Position numbers and translations under genes: made by a program. A DNA stretch of 43,912 bases from Stomatobaculum sp. (GTDB lineage Bacteria > Bacillota_A > Clostridia > Lachnospirales > Lachnospiraceae): the NCBI GenBank assembly GCA_017449925.1, contig JAFSYO010000147.1, positions 1 to 43,912 on the forward strand. The letters are read 5' to 3'. This document shows positions 16,135 through 24,382 of this stretch, piece after piece. The notes below the pieces were generated by a model. The model had not been told where the DNA came from. It saw only the letters and a list, made by a program, of their open reading frames with translations, and searched no databases. The first letter of the stretch is position 1, and every line of letters starts with the position of its first letter.

Positions 16135-17523
16135 TTAACGCTTCCCGAGCAGCATTTCTCCGACTTTATAAACGTCTCCAGCGCCCATAGTTATGCACAG
16201 GTCGCCTGTGGACAAATTCTCAAGAAGATAAGTTGTAATTTTTTCAAAAGACGGAAGAGCCACTGCCTTCCCGGGAGATACGCGGTTGATGAGCTCCGCG
16301 ATATCAGAGGATGACACCCCGAGGCTGTCAGTCTCCCGGGCGGGATAGATCTCCGCCAGCACCACCTTGTCCGCCAGGGACAGAGCAGCGGCGAAATCCT
16401 GCAGCAGAGCCTTCGTGCGGGAATAGGTGTGGGGCTGGAACACAACCCAGAGCGTCTTCCGGGGACAGCGGAGAGCCGCCTTCAGCGTCGCTTCGATCTC
16501 CTGCGGATGATGGGCGTAATCGTCCATGACAACGATGCCGTTCGTCTCTCCCTTTTTCTCGAACCGCCGCTCCGCGCCGCTGCAGGAGGTGAGTCCCTCC
16601 TCGATCGTCCGAAGCGGAATGCCCAGTTCCAGGCCTGCCGCGATAGCTGCCAGCGCGTTATAAACATTGTGCTCCCCGGACACGCTGAGGGTAATGCGTT
16701 CCATGGCATTGCCGCGGATCACAGGGATAAAGGAAGGCCGGGCATATTTGTCGAAGGATATCTCAGAAGCAGTGATGTCAGCATCTTCCCCCGCCACTGT
16801 GACGACCTTGCCCTGGAAACCCTCCAGGATCTCCTCATAGCGGTCGATGGAACTGTTGATGATCACAGTACCGTCTTCCGGAAGTCTCCCAACAAATTTA
16901 TGGAAAGAATGGCGGATATCGTCCAGATCCTTGAAGAAATCAAGGTGGTCCGCTTCGATATTCAGAATGATCTCCATGGTGGGGTTGAAGGACAGGAAGC
17001 TGTTGGTGTACTCGCAGGCTTCCAGTATAAAGTTTTCGTTCCCGCCGATCCGGATGTTCCCGTTGATCAGCGGAAGCACTCCCCCGATGGAAATGGTGGG
17101 ATCCTCTCCCGCCTTCATCAGAATATGGGAAAGCATGGCCGTGGTCGTGGTCTTCCCGTGGGTGCCGCTGACGGCAATGCTGTTGGTATAACGGATCATC
17201 ATCTGACCCAGAAGCTCCGCCCTGGTCAGCATGGGAATCCCTTTTTCCTTACATGTCCGGTATTCCGGGTTGTCCGGGCGGATCGCCGCGGTAAAGACCG
17301 CGCAGTCGATATCGTCCGTTATATTCTCGGCGCGCTGGCCGTAGAATACATTGGCTCCGGAAGCGCTTAAATGCTCTGTGAATTCGCTTACTGCGGAATC
17401 ACTTCCGCTGACACGGAAGCCTTCGTTCAGAAGGATCTCTGCCAGACCGCTCATGCTGATGCCGCCGATGCCGCAGAAATAAACGTGACAGGGGTTGCTG
17501 TAATCAAACTGGTAGGCTGCCAT
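16135..17523 (-). CDS. murC: UDP-N-acetylmuramate--L-alanine ligase
   Basis: This 462-residue Mur ligase adds L-alanine to UDP-MurNAc in the cytosol, the first step of the peptidoglycan stem peptide. It has the N-terminal UDP-binding glycine motif CGIGGISMSGLAEIL (about 17-31), the ATP loop SGTHGKTTTTAM (119-130), EACEYTNSFLSF, and the C-terminal DDYAHHPQEI motif. The ORF can be extended 22 codons upstream, but AAGGAGG lies just before the chosen ATG, and the protein then begins like other MurC enzymes. It has its own extended -10 promoter (17589-17594) and terminator, so it is probably monocistronic. Confidence 0.96.
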   Translation of the reverse strand: MAAYQFDYSNPCHVYFCGIGGISMSGLAEILLNEGFRVSGSDSAVSEFTEHLSASGANVFYGQRAENITDDIDCAVFTAAIRPDNPEYRTCKEKGIPMLTRAELLGQMMIRYTNSIAVSGTHGKTTTTAMLSHILMKAGEDPTISIGGVLPLINGNIRIGGNENFILEACEYTNSFLSFNPTMEIILNIEADHLDFFKDLDDIRHSFHKFVGRLPEDGTVIINSSIDRYEEILEGFQGKVVTVAGEDADITASEISFDKYARPSFIPVIRGNAMERITLSVSGEHNVYNALAAIAAGLELGIPLRTIEEGLTSCSGAERRFEKKGETNGIVVMDDYAHHPQEIEATLKAALRCPRKTLWVVFQPHTYSRTKALLQDFAAALSLADKVVLAEIYPARETDSLGVSSSDIAELINRVSPGKAVALPSFEKITTYLLENLSTGDLCITMGAGDVYKVGEMLLGKR

Positions 17524-17588
17524 ACCTGCCTCCTTGTAATAATAGATAATGCGGATCGTTCCGCGCTGCGCGCTCTCACGATTTTGCA

Positions 17589-17594
17589 ATCATA
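17589..17594 (-). promoter_or_regulatory. Extended -10 promoter for murC
   Basis: TGGTATGAT on the minus strand gives an extended -10 (TATGAT at 17589-17594). A short hairpin (GCGGA with TCCGC) lies in the leader before the AAGGAGG ribosome site. Confidence 0.45.
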
Positions 17595-17616
17595 CCACAA
17601 AACCATTCCATCGGCA

Positions 17617-18207
17617 CTATTTTTTTCGTTTTCCCGGCTTCTTCGCTGGTTTCCTGACAGAATACCCAAAGGTCCCCACCAGCTTCCCCAGGCCGTAATA
17701 CTCTCCGTGGGAATAGACTGCCGGTGCTGCCTTTTGAAGATCCAGCCGTCCGTTTTCATCGAGCAAAGAGGCGTCCACCTGCACGGCCGCGACTTCTCCG
17801 AGGAACATGTGGTGGGACCCGAGAGGAAGCACCTCTGTCACCCGGCACTCGATATTGACCGGGCTTTCCGCGATCATCGGCGCCGCGACCCGGGAGGCTT
17901 TTTCCGGCGTCAGTCCTGCCAGCTTCCACTTGTCTGTGTCCCTGCCGGACTTCACGCCGCACAGGTCCGCTGCCCGCACCAGTTTTTCCGTGGTAAGGTT
18001 TATCACGAACTCCCCCGTCTCCCGGATCATGTGATAGGAAAAACGCTCCGGGCGGATGGAAATGCTGACCATAGGCGGGGAGGAACAGACCGTCCCCGTC
18101 CAGGCGACAGTAATGATATCAGTACGGCCTTCTTTGCCGGCGCAGCTCACCATGACTGCGGGGACCGGGTACAGCATGTTCCCCGGCCGCCATATTTCCT
18201 TAGCCAT
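17617..18207 (-). CDS. Flavin reductase-like FMN-binding protein
   Basis: This 196-residue protein matches the flavin reductase-like split-barrel family: an N-terminal YPVPAVMVSCAGKEGRTDIITVAWTG segment, then SSPPMVSISIRPERFSYHMIRETGEFVINL, and a basic C-terminal tail (KPAKKPGKRKK). Family members bind FMN and often act as NAD(P)H:flavin oxidoreductases or as electron-transfer flavoproteins. The start overlaps the end of the shikimate-kinase-like gene by 8 bases, and only a weak GA-rich ribosome site is visible, so translational coupling is likely. It is the last gene of a three-gene operon. Its substrate is unknown. Confidence 0.85.
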   Translation of the reverse strand: MAKEIWRPGNMLYPVPAVMVSCAGKEGRTDIITVAWTGTVCSSPPMVSISIRPERFSYHMIRETGEFVINLTTEKLVRAADLCGVKSGRDTDKWKLAGLTPEKASRVAAPMIAESPVNIECRVTEVLPLGSHHMFLGEVAAVQVDASLLDENGRLDLQKAAPAVYSHGEYYGLGKLVGTFGYSVRKPAKKPGKRKK

Positions 18208-18760
18208 TTGCTTCGCTTTCTTTCTCTTCCAGCATAAGTATGATCTTTTTCACGACAGAACGGATAGGCAGCCTCTGTTCATCCACCACCAGGTCGGCGT
18301 ATTTTTCATACAGCCTGGTGCGCTCCTGGTACAGCTGGAAGAAGGTCTGACCGGGGCGGATGCTGACGCCCCGCTCCTTCAGGTCCCCGATCCGGAATAA
18401 CACAGAACGGTAAGGAAGCTTCAGGTAGACCACCGTCCCCAGCTCCCTGAAATTTGCCATAGCCCGCTCTCCGTAGACCACACTGCCGCCGGGGGCAATG
18501 ACCGCGTTCTCCGCCTCAATAGAAGCGTTGATCCGGTCCTCGATAGCCCGGAAGCCTTCGTCTCCGTGTTCCTCGATCAGTTCCTTCAAAAGCTTTCCCG
18601 TCTGCTGCTGGATCACCAGGTCTGTGTCGATGAACTGTTTCCCAAGCTTCTTCGCCAGGACGACTCCCACCGTGCTTTTGCCGCAGGCCGGCATCCCGAT
18701 GAGTGTAATGCATCCCTTGCCGGGACCGCGGGGTCTCTTTCCCGGCCGGGTCTTACTCAT
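18200..18760 (-). CDS. Shikimate kinase-like P-loop kinase
   Basis: This 186-residue P-loop protein has Walker A GMPACGKST, the FIDTD strand that holds the shikimate-binding Asp, and GFRAIEDR with the matching Arg. The LID follows, with RTRLYEKYADLVVD towards the end. The usual third-motif GGG is APGGS here. It would phosphorylate shikimate or a related small alcohol. No other aro genes are near; instead it sits between a nucleotidyltransferase and a flavin reductase, overlapping both by 8 bases. The second Met is chosen because GGAGA lies 6 bases before it. An alternative sugar substrate is possible given the neighbours. Confidence 0.75.
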   Translation of the reverse strand: MSKTRPGKRPRGPGKGCITLIGMPACGKSTVGVVLAKKLGKQFIDTDLVIQQQTGKLLKELIEEHGDEGFRAIEDRINASIEAENAVIAPGGSVVYGERAMANFRELGTVVYLKLPYRSVLFRIGDLKERGVSIRPGQTFFQLYQERTRLYEKYADLVVDEQRLPIRSVVKKIILMLEEKESEANG

Positions 18761-19673
18761 ACAGCTTCTCCGGATACACACCGTCCGCGATCAGCTTCCG
18801 GAGAGACTCAACTACCACTGGTTTGTCTTCCTTATAAGTTACGCCGAACCAGCGGTCATGGGTGGGCAGCACCCTGACCGTACCCTTCCCGGACTTGATG
18901 CAGTTATTAATGATGGTGGGAAGCAGGTATTCTTTCTTGATATCGCCCGATTTCAGGGCGGAAAGGAATTTCGGGAATTCCTCCTCCAGCTCGGCAAGGA
19001 ATGCCGGCGGCAGCCCCCACATATTCATGGAGACGAACTGATCCGGAGAGACGCTTCTCGGATTTCCCTCCTGATCCTCTGCCTTCAGGATCCCGTTCTC
19101 CATCCGGATGCCGTAGGTCTCCGTGACATCGGTCAGAAATCCCTCTCCGCTTACCTCACAGGCTCCGCGGGTCACGGTGCCGTTCTCTGACAGGGTATTC
19201 TTCAGGATAAAGCCCGCCATGCACATATCCAGCTTTTCTCCGGAGAGATCCATCTTCTCCGTCATATACTTATGGAGAACGCGGAAACCGTCCGGTCCGT
19301 AATAATCGTCCGCGTTGATGACCGCAAAGGGCTCATTGACGATGCCCTTCACGGAAAGGACTGCCTGGCCCGTTCCCCAGGGTTTCTTCCGGTCCGCCGG
19401 GACAGTAAAGCCCGCGGGAAGATCCGAAAGCTCCTGGAAGGCATACTCCACGTCCGTCACCTTTTCGATTCGGTTCCCGATGATCTCCCGGAAATCCTTC
19501 TCCAGGTCCTTACGGATAATGAAGACGACCTTATCAAAACCTGCTCTTTTTGCGTCAAAGATCGCGTAGTCCATGATGATCTCGCCGTTCGGACCCATCT
19601 TTTCCAACTGTTTGATGCCGCCGCCGTAACGGGAGCCGATTCCCGCCGCCATGACTACCAGTGTGGTTTTCAT
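18753..19673 (-). CDS. Sugar-phosphate nucleotidyltransferase family protein
   Basis: This 306-residue protein starts MKTTLVVMAAGIGSRYGGGIKQ, a variant of the NTP_transferase glycine-rich signature, with the downstream DYAIFDAKRAGFDKVVFIIRKD and the metal-site strand AVINADDYYG. It would couple a sugar or alditol phosphate to an NTP in the cytosol. The GGGIKQ form differs from GalU/RfbA signatures, so I do not assign a specific sugar. It begins with GGAGGAG before the ATG and is the first gene of the operon with the kinase-like and flavin-reductase genes. This order suggests a small-molecule activation pathway, which is inference. Confidence 0.82.
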   Translation of the reverse strand: MKTTLVVMAAGIGSRYGGGIKQLEKMGPNGEIIMDYAIFDAKRAGFDKVVFIIRKDLEKDFREIIGNRIEKVTDVEYAFQELSDLPAGFTVPADRKKPWGTGQAVLSVKGIVNEPFAVINADDYYGPDGFRVLHKYMTEKMDLSGEKLDMCMAGFILKNTLSENGTVTRGACEVSGEGFLTDVTETYGIRMENGILKAEDQEGNPRSVSPDQFVSMNMWGLPPAFLAELEEEFPKFLSALKSGDIKKEYLLPTIINNCIKSGKGTVRVLPTHDRWFGVTYKEDKPVVVESLRKLIADGVYPEKLYE

Positions 19674-19777
19674 GTGTTCTCCTCCATGCTTGTTTTCAGG
19701 ACTGCCTTCTGTATTCCTGTCTGTTCTTTCCTTAGTATATCATATCTTATGATTCTTCAGAAGCCGGTCCGTCTCCC

Positions 19778-20272
19778 TCAGAAACTGCTGATCGCGTCTT
19801 CTGTGTCGTCCCGGCGGATGGACAGGATCTTCAGGTCATAGCTGCCCGCTTCTGCCTTTACAGTCACCGTATCGCCCGCTTTATGGCGCAGAAGCGCCTT
19901 TCCCATGGGGGATTCAATGGATATCTTGTTCGCGATGGAATCCGCCCGGATAGGTGTCACGATCTTGAAGCTGTCTGTCTCGTCATCTTCCACGAACAAC
20001 ACCTCCACCACCTTGTTGAGTCCCACTTCGTCCTCTTTGGAACTGTCGTCGATCACCGTGGCATATTTCAGCATCCGCTCCAGATAGCCGATGCGGCTTT
20101 CATTCCGGTTCTTCTCCCGCTTCGCAGCGTAATACTCAAAATTCTCACTCAGATCCCCCTGGGCCCGGGCTTCCTTAACCGCCTCGATCAGTTCCGGGCG
20201 GAGATCCAGTTTCCTGTGTTCGATCTCTTCCTGGATTTTTGCTATATCCGCTTTTGTCAGTTTTTCTCCCAT
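19778..20272 (-). CDS. greA: Transcription elongation factor GreA
   Basis: At 164 residues it has the usual GreA architecture. The N-terminal coiled coil carries the acidic tip in ARAQGDLSENFEYYAAK (Asp and Glu reaching the RNA polymerase active site), and the C-terminal FKBP-like domain contains IANKISIESPMGKALLRHKAGDTV. It stimulates RNA cleavage by backtracked RNA polymerase. It lies after the amidase terminator and ends 104 bases before the nucleotidyltransferase start. No terminator is evident after it, so some read-through is possible. Confidence 0.96.
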   Translation of the reverse strand: MGEKLTKADIAKIQEEIEHRKLDLRPELIEAVKEARAQGDLSENFEYYAAKREKNRNESRIGYLERMLKYATVIDDSSKEDEVGLNKVVEVLFVEDDETDSFKIVTPIRADSIANKISIESPMGKALLRHKAGDTVTVKAEAGSYDLKILSIRRDDTEDAISSF

Positions 20273-20316
20273 TTCTGTATCCTCTCAAAATAGACTGCCG
20301 CACAGTGATGGTATCA

Positions 20317-20350
20317 CACAAAAACACCCCCGGCAACATTTCCGGGGGTG
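20317..20350 (-). terminator. Terminator after the SH3-amidase gene
   Basis: A perfect 9-bp GC stem (20325-20333 with 20342-20350) and an 8-base loop are followed on the minus strand by UUUUUGUGUG. It separates the cell-wall operon from greA. Confidence 0.88.
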
Positions 20351-20391
20351 ATGAACAATCAATGATCTGTCGATCTGCACTTTTATTATAT

Positions 20392-21474
20392 TCAGCGGGC
20401 AAAATACTGCTCGATGCCGTCCGCAAGACCTTCCGCGATGTTGTCCAGTGCCGCTGCACTGTGGTCGGACACTTTGTCGCCGAGCTCGATGTCCACGCTG
20501 GCTATGCTGGAGTAAGATGTCTGGGTCAGGTCCATATCCATGCTGCCGCCGCTGAAGATCTTTACTCCCCTTCCGCGGAGACCGGCGATCAGCGCCTCAC
20601 CGAAAGCTTCGCTCTTCTGCCAGGTGGAGCTGACCGGATCAAGGTACTTCAGTCCGTCCGGAACGCTCATATAGAACGCGCCTTTGTCGGAGGTCGAGGA
20701 ATCCCAGTGGATCGCCACATGGCAGTCCGCATAGTTGTTGGCCAGCACGGTGCGGGCGATGTTGTCCAGCTGCACGTCGCTTTCCTCACGGATCATCAGC
20801 ACACTGTAGCCGCGGTCCAGAAGCTTTGCCCGGAGCGCCTTCGCCTCCCGGAGCGTGATCACATGCTCTTCCGTGCCGTCCGCGAACTCCATGCCGCTGG
20901 AAACAGCCGTGCTCCATACTGCACCGTTGGGATTGCTTCCGCCGGTCACCTTTCCTGTTCCGTCCGGATGGGAGAGAGTCTTGACGCTGCCGCCGCCTTT
21001 GGTCCCGTGTCCCGCGTTCACGCAGACAACGATATCCCCGTGGGAGCCGTTCGTATTCCTGTAAAGGATGGCTGAACCGGAATTAATCTTTGAAAAGTCG
21101 GAAAAGCGAAGATCACCGGTTAGCCGGACCGTTTCCACGGTAACGCCTTCCGGAACTTCCGCCGATGTCTGGGCTGCGCCGCCCGAAGACGCACCGCTGT
21201 TTCCGGTCGATGCCGGGGCTGCAGGCTGGGAATCCGTAAGAAAATCCGCCTTAATATATCCGTTCTCTGTTTTTGCCCAGCCGTCATTCGTTTCCAGTAC
21301 TGTCACACTGTCCCCCCGGAAGACCTGCCCTTTCACTTCCGATCCTGTACTCGGAGCTGTGCGGATATTCACCGCGTCACCCTTAACATACATGGTCTGG
21401 GACGCGAACACTGCCTGTGCCGCAAGGATCATGGCTGCCGCAGCAGCGGCTGCCGCGATTGCTCTCTTTTTCAT
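20392..21474 (-). CDS. Secreted N-acetylmuramoyl-L-alanine amidase with SH3 domain
   Basis: This 360-residue exported protein has a signal peptide with a long alanine run (cleavage near AVFAS), a bacterial SH3 domain (about 28-80, VNIRTAPSTGSEVKGQV...GWAKTENGYIKADFL), a Ser/Ala/Gly linker, and an Amidase_3 catalytic domain (about 147-358). The zinc ligands can be seen: H156 (VNAGHG), E203 (GTEEH), H256 (AIHWDSS), with catalytic E330 in SVDIELGDKVSDH. It would cut the bond between MurNAc and L-Ala in peptidoglycan outside the cell, with SH3 giving wall binding. It is the last gene of a three-gene wall-remodelling set (L,D-transpeptidase, small binding protein, amidase), 49 bases after the previous stop. 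Confidence 0.93.
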   Translation of the reverse strand: MKKRAIAAAAAAAAMILAAQAVFASQTMYVKGDAVNIRTAPSTGSEVKGQVFRGDSVTVLETNDGWAKTENGYIKADFLTDSQPAAPASTGNSGASSGGAAQTSAEVPEGVTVETVRLTGDLRFSDFSKINSGSAILYRNTNGSHGDIVVCVNAGHGTKGGGSVKTLSHPDGTGKVTGGSNPNGAVWSTAVSSGMEFADGTEEHVITLREAKALRAKLLDRGYSVLMIREESDVQLDNIARTVLANNYADCHVAIHWDSSTSDKGAFYMSVPDGLKYLDPVSSTWQKSEAFGEALIAGLRGRGVKIFSGGSMDMDLTQTSYSSIASVDIELGDKVSDHSAAALDNIAEGLADGIEQYFAR

Positions 21475-21523
21475 AATGTATTCCTCCCTTGTTATGCTGA
21501 TCTGTTTTCTGTCTTATTAATGT

Positions 21524-22105
21524 TTATCTGGTCTTCTGATACACGGTGATCCGCTTTTTCCCGTCCTGGTCCGCGGTCATGGTGATCTGTCCGTTTCCGT
21601 CATCGGTAAGGGCAGCCGTGTTGCTGTAGCTGCCGGTGTCATGCCACCTGAGATCGTTGCCGCGGCGTTCCGGGTACCAGAAGGCGTTGTATGTTCCGCC
21701 GGTATTCGGAAAATATTCCGTTGTGCTTTTCCTTACCACGCTCCCGTTCGGGTAGGCCCAGGTCTCAGTGACGTCGATATGCCTGTCCGCCCTGAGCTTC
21801 ACGGAAAGCGTCCTGACCAGACCCGGGACATCCTCCCCGCTGATCTCCTGTCCGTCCAGTGTATCGGAGACGGGCACATAGGTTCCGACCAGGCTGTCGT
21901 ACGGTGTCTCTTCCCAGAAACCGAAGAGATCCGTGAGATAGCCGTCCGGCGAGACCGACGCTTTTAAAGGCTCCCCGGTCTCATCGATATAATACCACTT
22001 TCCGGCTTCATTTTGCTGCCATCCTGCGGCAAAAGCATTTCCGGCCGTCATTATTGTAATGGCGGCAGCAAACACTGCTGCTGGAAGTAAAGTTCTCCTG
22101 TCCAT
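21524..22105 (-). CDS. Small secreted protein with one cell-wall-binding repeat
   Basis: This 193-residue protein has a signal peptide (cleavage near NAFAAG). It then has one aromatic wall-binding-type repeat (GWQQNEAGKWYYIDETGEPLK, about 28-48) of the same kind as in the proteins at 37951, 38829, 39982 and 43554. The C-terminal two thirds is a beta-rich domain (VKLRADRHIDVTETWAYPNGSVV ... NDLRWHDTGSYSN), not recognised. The N-terminal repeat plus the DLFGFWE segment links it to the 37951 and 38829 proteins, which share a similar head. It sits between the L,D-transpeptidase and the amidase, so a role in wall remodelling or anchoring is likely. No catalytic residues were seen. Confidence 0.8.
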   Translation of the reverse strand: MDRRTLLPAAVFAAAITIMTAGNAFAAGWQQNEAGKWYYIDETGEPLKASVSPDGYLTDLFGFWEETPYDSLVGTYVPVSDTLDGQEISGEDVPGLVRTLSVKLRADRHIDVTETWAYPNGSVVRKSTTEYFPNTGGTYNAFWYPERRGNDLRWHDTGSYSNTAALTDDGNGQITMTADQDGKKRITVYQKTR

Positions 22106-22140
22106 CTCTGCTTCGTCGATTCCTTTTTCTCCTGCAGGCG

Positions 22141-23046
22141 TTATGGCAGGATCACCACCGGGGTCTCAGGCATCTGCTTCTCCGACATGGGGAAGGATCC
22201 GGACGCCTGGTCTCCATTCTCCGTCAGGGCGTTGTATATGCCGCTGAAGGTTCCCTCCGGTGCAATGGCGCAGTAGCAGCCGCCCCGGGCATAGTACCTC
22301 AGGATCTGGATCATCGCCCGCTCGTCCATGGCGACGCATCCCGCCGTGCTGGGTTTCCCATCCTTGGTGCAGTGCAGGAACAGAGCGCTGCCAGTCCCGG
22401 GCCGGTAATTATTCTTGTTGAATCCGGAATCCAGGCAGTAACTGTAAATAACGCGGGCCCAGTCTTCATAGAGCCGTTCCCCGTTGTGCTTAGACTGGTC
22501 CGGATCTGTCTCCAGACGGTTGGTCGTGCCGGACCAGTACTGGGTCTTTTCAGAGATCATGATCTCCTGGTAGTCTGCGGGGAAGCCTTCCTCGGCTTCT
22601 CTTCTCCCAAAGGGCGTATTCGTCTTGAAAAGTCCGATGGGAGTGGTGCCGTCGCCGGCGTGGCGGTTGTTGGACATGCCGCCCCAGCCGTACACGGCGG
22701 GAGACTGTACCTTCGGGACCCAGGGTTCCCCTTCTCCGTCCCGCACGAAGACCGTCACCCTGGCTTTGTTCCAGCGGGAAGAGTCTTCCACATATCCTTC
22801 TCCGTAAACATCTCTTCCGCCGTTCTGCGCAAAGCCCTCCGTCACGATCAGTGTCCTCGCGTCCGAAGGAAGCACGAACTGCGACACGTCGAAGCTCAGA
22901 TCCTCCGTGGAGATGGACTGCGCCGCAGATCCTGCTGCCTGGGACACAGTTCCTTCCGCATAGGCGGGCAATGCCGCCGGCACCAGCAGGGCCGCACCCG
23001 CCAGCGCCGCAGTGATCATTTTAAGAAAGCTTCTCTTTCCCCTCAT
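22141..23046 (-). CDS. Secreted L,D-transpeptidase (YkuD-like)
   Basis: This 301-residue exported protein has a signal peptide (cleavage near AYAEG) and a catalytic domain in its second half. The L,D-transpeptidase signature is present as H225 (ALFLHCTKDGKPSTAGCVAMDE) and the nucleophile Cys237 in STAGC. The PIGLF segment near 136-140 is typical of the YkuD fold. It would make 3-3 peptidoglycan cross-links or attach proteins outside the membrane. The ATG is preceded by GGAGG. It is the first gene of the wall operon and diverges from truA. Confidence 0.9.
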   Translation of the reverse strand: MRGKRSFLKMITAALAGAALLVPAALPAYAEGTVSQAAGSAAQSISTEDLSFDVSQFVLPSDARTLIVTEGFAQNGGRDVYGEGYVEDSSRWNKARVTVFVRDGEGEPWVPKVQSPAVYGWGGMSNNRHAGDGTTPIGLFKTNTPFGRREAEEGFPADYQEIMISEKTQYWSGTTNRLETDPDQSKHNGERLYEDWARVIYSYCLDSGFNKNNYRPGTGSALFLHCTKDGKPSTAGCVAMDERAMIQILRYYARGGCYCAIAPEGTFSGIYNALTENGDQASGSFPMSEKQMPETPVVILP

Positions 23047-23198
23047 TTTCCGTATTCCTCCTTCACTCCCGCTCCTTTTTAAGCGCAGGATATCCTTATC
23101 ATAATCTGTCTTTCCAGTTTACCTCATCTTGCGCAAAACTTCTTTTCACTTTTCTTGGTATTTTAAGACAAATTTCTGAAGCGCGCATTTTCTTATGC

Positions 23199-23204
23199 TA
23201 TGAT
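23199..23204 (+). promoter_or_regulatory. Extended -10 promoter for truA
   Basis: TGCTATGAT contains an extended -10 (TATGAT 23199-23204) without a good -35. It lies 34 bases before the truA ATG, whose ribosome site is AAGGAG. The rest of the divergent region 23047-23237 shows no other gene. Confidence 0.5.
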
Positions 23205-23237
23205 TATGATATTCATTCCTCATATAAGGAGAATTTC

Positions 23238-23978
23238 ATGGAGAAGAACTACAAGCTCACTGTCTGCTATGACGGCAGCCGGTATTTCGGCTGGGAGCAC
23301 CAGAAATCAACGGACCGGACGATCCAGGGCAAGCTGGAATCGGTGCTTGGGGAGATGCTGTCCGTTTCGGTCGATGTGATCGGCGCCGGGCGGACCGACG
23401 CCGGGGTACACGCAAAGGCCATGACTGCCAGTGTCCGGATGGATACTCCTCTTTCGGAGGAAGAGATCCGGGATTACATGAACCGCTACCTGCCGGAGGA
23501 TATCGGCGTCACCGATGTCCGCATCGCGTCGGACCGGTTCCACGCCCGGTACTCCGCCGTCGGAAAAACCTACTGCTACAGCTGCTGGTACGGACCTCAG
23601 AAGCCGGTCTTTGAACGGAAATATCTGACGGTGCTGGACAGAATGCCTGATCTTGCCCGCATGGAAGAAGCCGCGGGCTTCCTCACTGGCACCCATGATT
23701 TCAAAAGCTTCTGCGGCAATCCCAAAATGAAGAAATCCACCGTGCGGACGGTGGATTCCATCGAGATCAAAAAGAACGGTCCCGTGATCAGGTTCTATTT
23801 CCATGGGAACGGCTTTCTGCAGCACATGGTGCGTATCCTCACAGGGACTCTGCTGGAAGTTGGGTACGGGAAACGTGAGCCCTCCGATATGACTGCTATC
23901 CTGGATGCCCGGGACCGCACTGCCGCAGGTTATACCGCTCCCGCCCAGGGACTCTGTCTGATCCGGGTCGACTATTAA
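23238..23978 (+). CDS. truA: tRNA pseudouridine synthase A
   Basis: This 246-residue enzyme isomerises U38-U40 in the anticodon arm of many tRNAs to pseudouridine. It has YDGSRYFGWEHQ at the N-terminus and the catalytic aspartate D54 in GAGRTDAGVHA. The C-terminal motif FYFHGNGFLQHMVRILTGTLLEVG is also present. AAGGAGAA precedes the ATG. It is the only ordinary housekeeping gene on the plus strand. Its stop codon overlaps the stop codon of the convergent gene at 23975, so no terminator lies between them. Confidence 0.96.
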   Translation: MEKNYKLTVCYDGSRYFGWEHQKSTDRTIQGKLESVLGEMLSVSVDVIGAGRTDAGVHAKAMTASVRMDTPLSEEEIRDYMNRYLPEDIGVTDVRIASDRFHARYSAVGKTYCYSCWYGPQKPVFERKYLTVLDRMPDLARMEEAAGFLTGTHDFKSFCGNPKMKKSTVRTVDSIEIKKNGPVIRFYFHGNGFLQHMVRILTGTLLEVGYGKREPSDMTAILDARDRTAAGYTAPAQGLCLIRVDY

Positions 23979-24382
23979 AAAGCGCCGGCATCCAGCGCGT
24001 CCATTTCACGGAACTGCTCGTGCCAGGGGCAGACTGTCACCTTCTTGATATAGTCCGGATATGCTGCGCCGTACTGCGGTGCAGCGTCCATCAGCTCCGC
24101 CCGGTTCGCGATGCCTGCGCCCCTGGCGCCTTCGGTATTCACCCACTCGCCCCGCCGGAGATAAGTCTCCAGGGTAAGAGGTTCCCCGGCGCGAATGGCG
24201 CGCTGGGCCATCCTCCGGCCGCGCTGTTCACCGTAGACCTGGGTTCCCTGGACAAAAGCTTCCCGTCCGCTTGCTCCGAATCGGCGTTCCAGTTCCCTGT
24301 AAAAACAGACCGTCAGGAAGGCCTGCATCCTTTCATTGAACAACTCCATTTCCTGCTCAGTTCCAGAAATCCACTTTTCCAT
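23975..24382 (-). CDS. ATC-hydrolase-like small protein
   Basis: This roughly 135-residue protein has features of the L-2-amino-thiazoline-4-carboxylate hydrolase-like family: FYRELERRFGASGREAF near the N-terminus and a late VTVCPWHEQFRE cysteine motif. The match is by eye. The start is uncertain. The ATG at 24382 has AAGG 9 bases before it and lies 26 bases inside the upstream symporter gene; an ATG at 24349, just after that stop, has AGGA only one base away. Family members handle cyclic or amino-sulfur compounds, but many have unknown substrates. Linkage to the symporter suggests uptake and processing of an amino-acid-like compound, which is inference. Confidence 0.6.
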   Translation of the reverse strand: MEKWISGTEQEMELFNERMQAFLTVCFYRELERRFGASGREAFVQGTQVYGEQRGRRMAQRAIRAGEPLTLETYLRRGEWVNTEGARGAGIANRAELMDAAPQYGAAYPDYIKKVTVCPWHEQFREMDALDAGAF

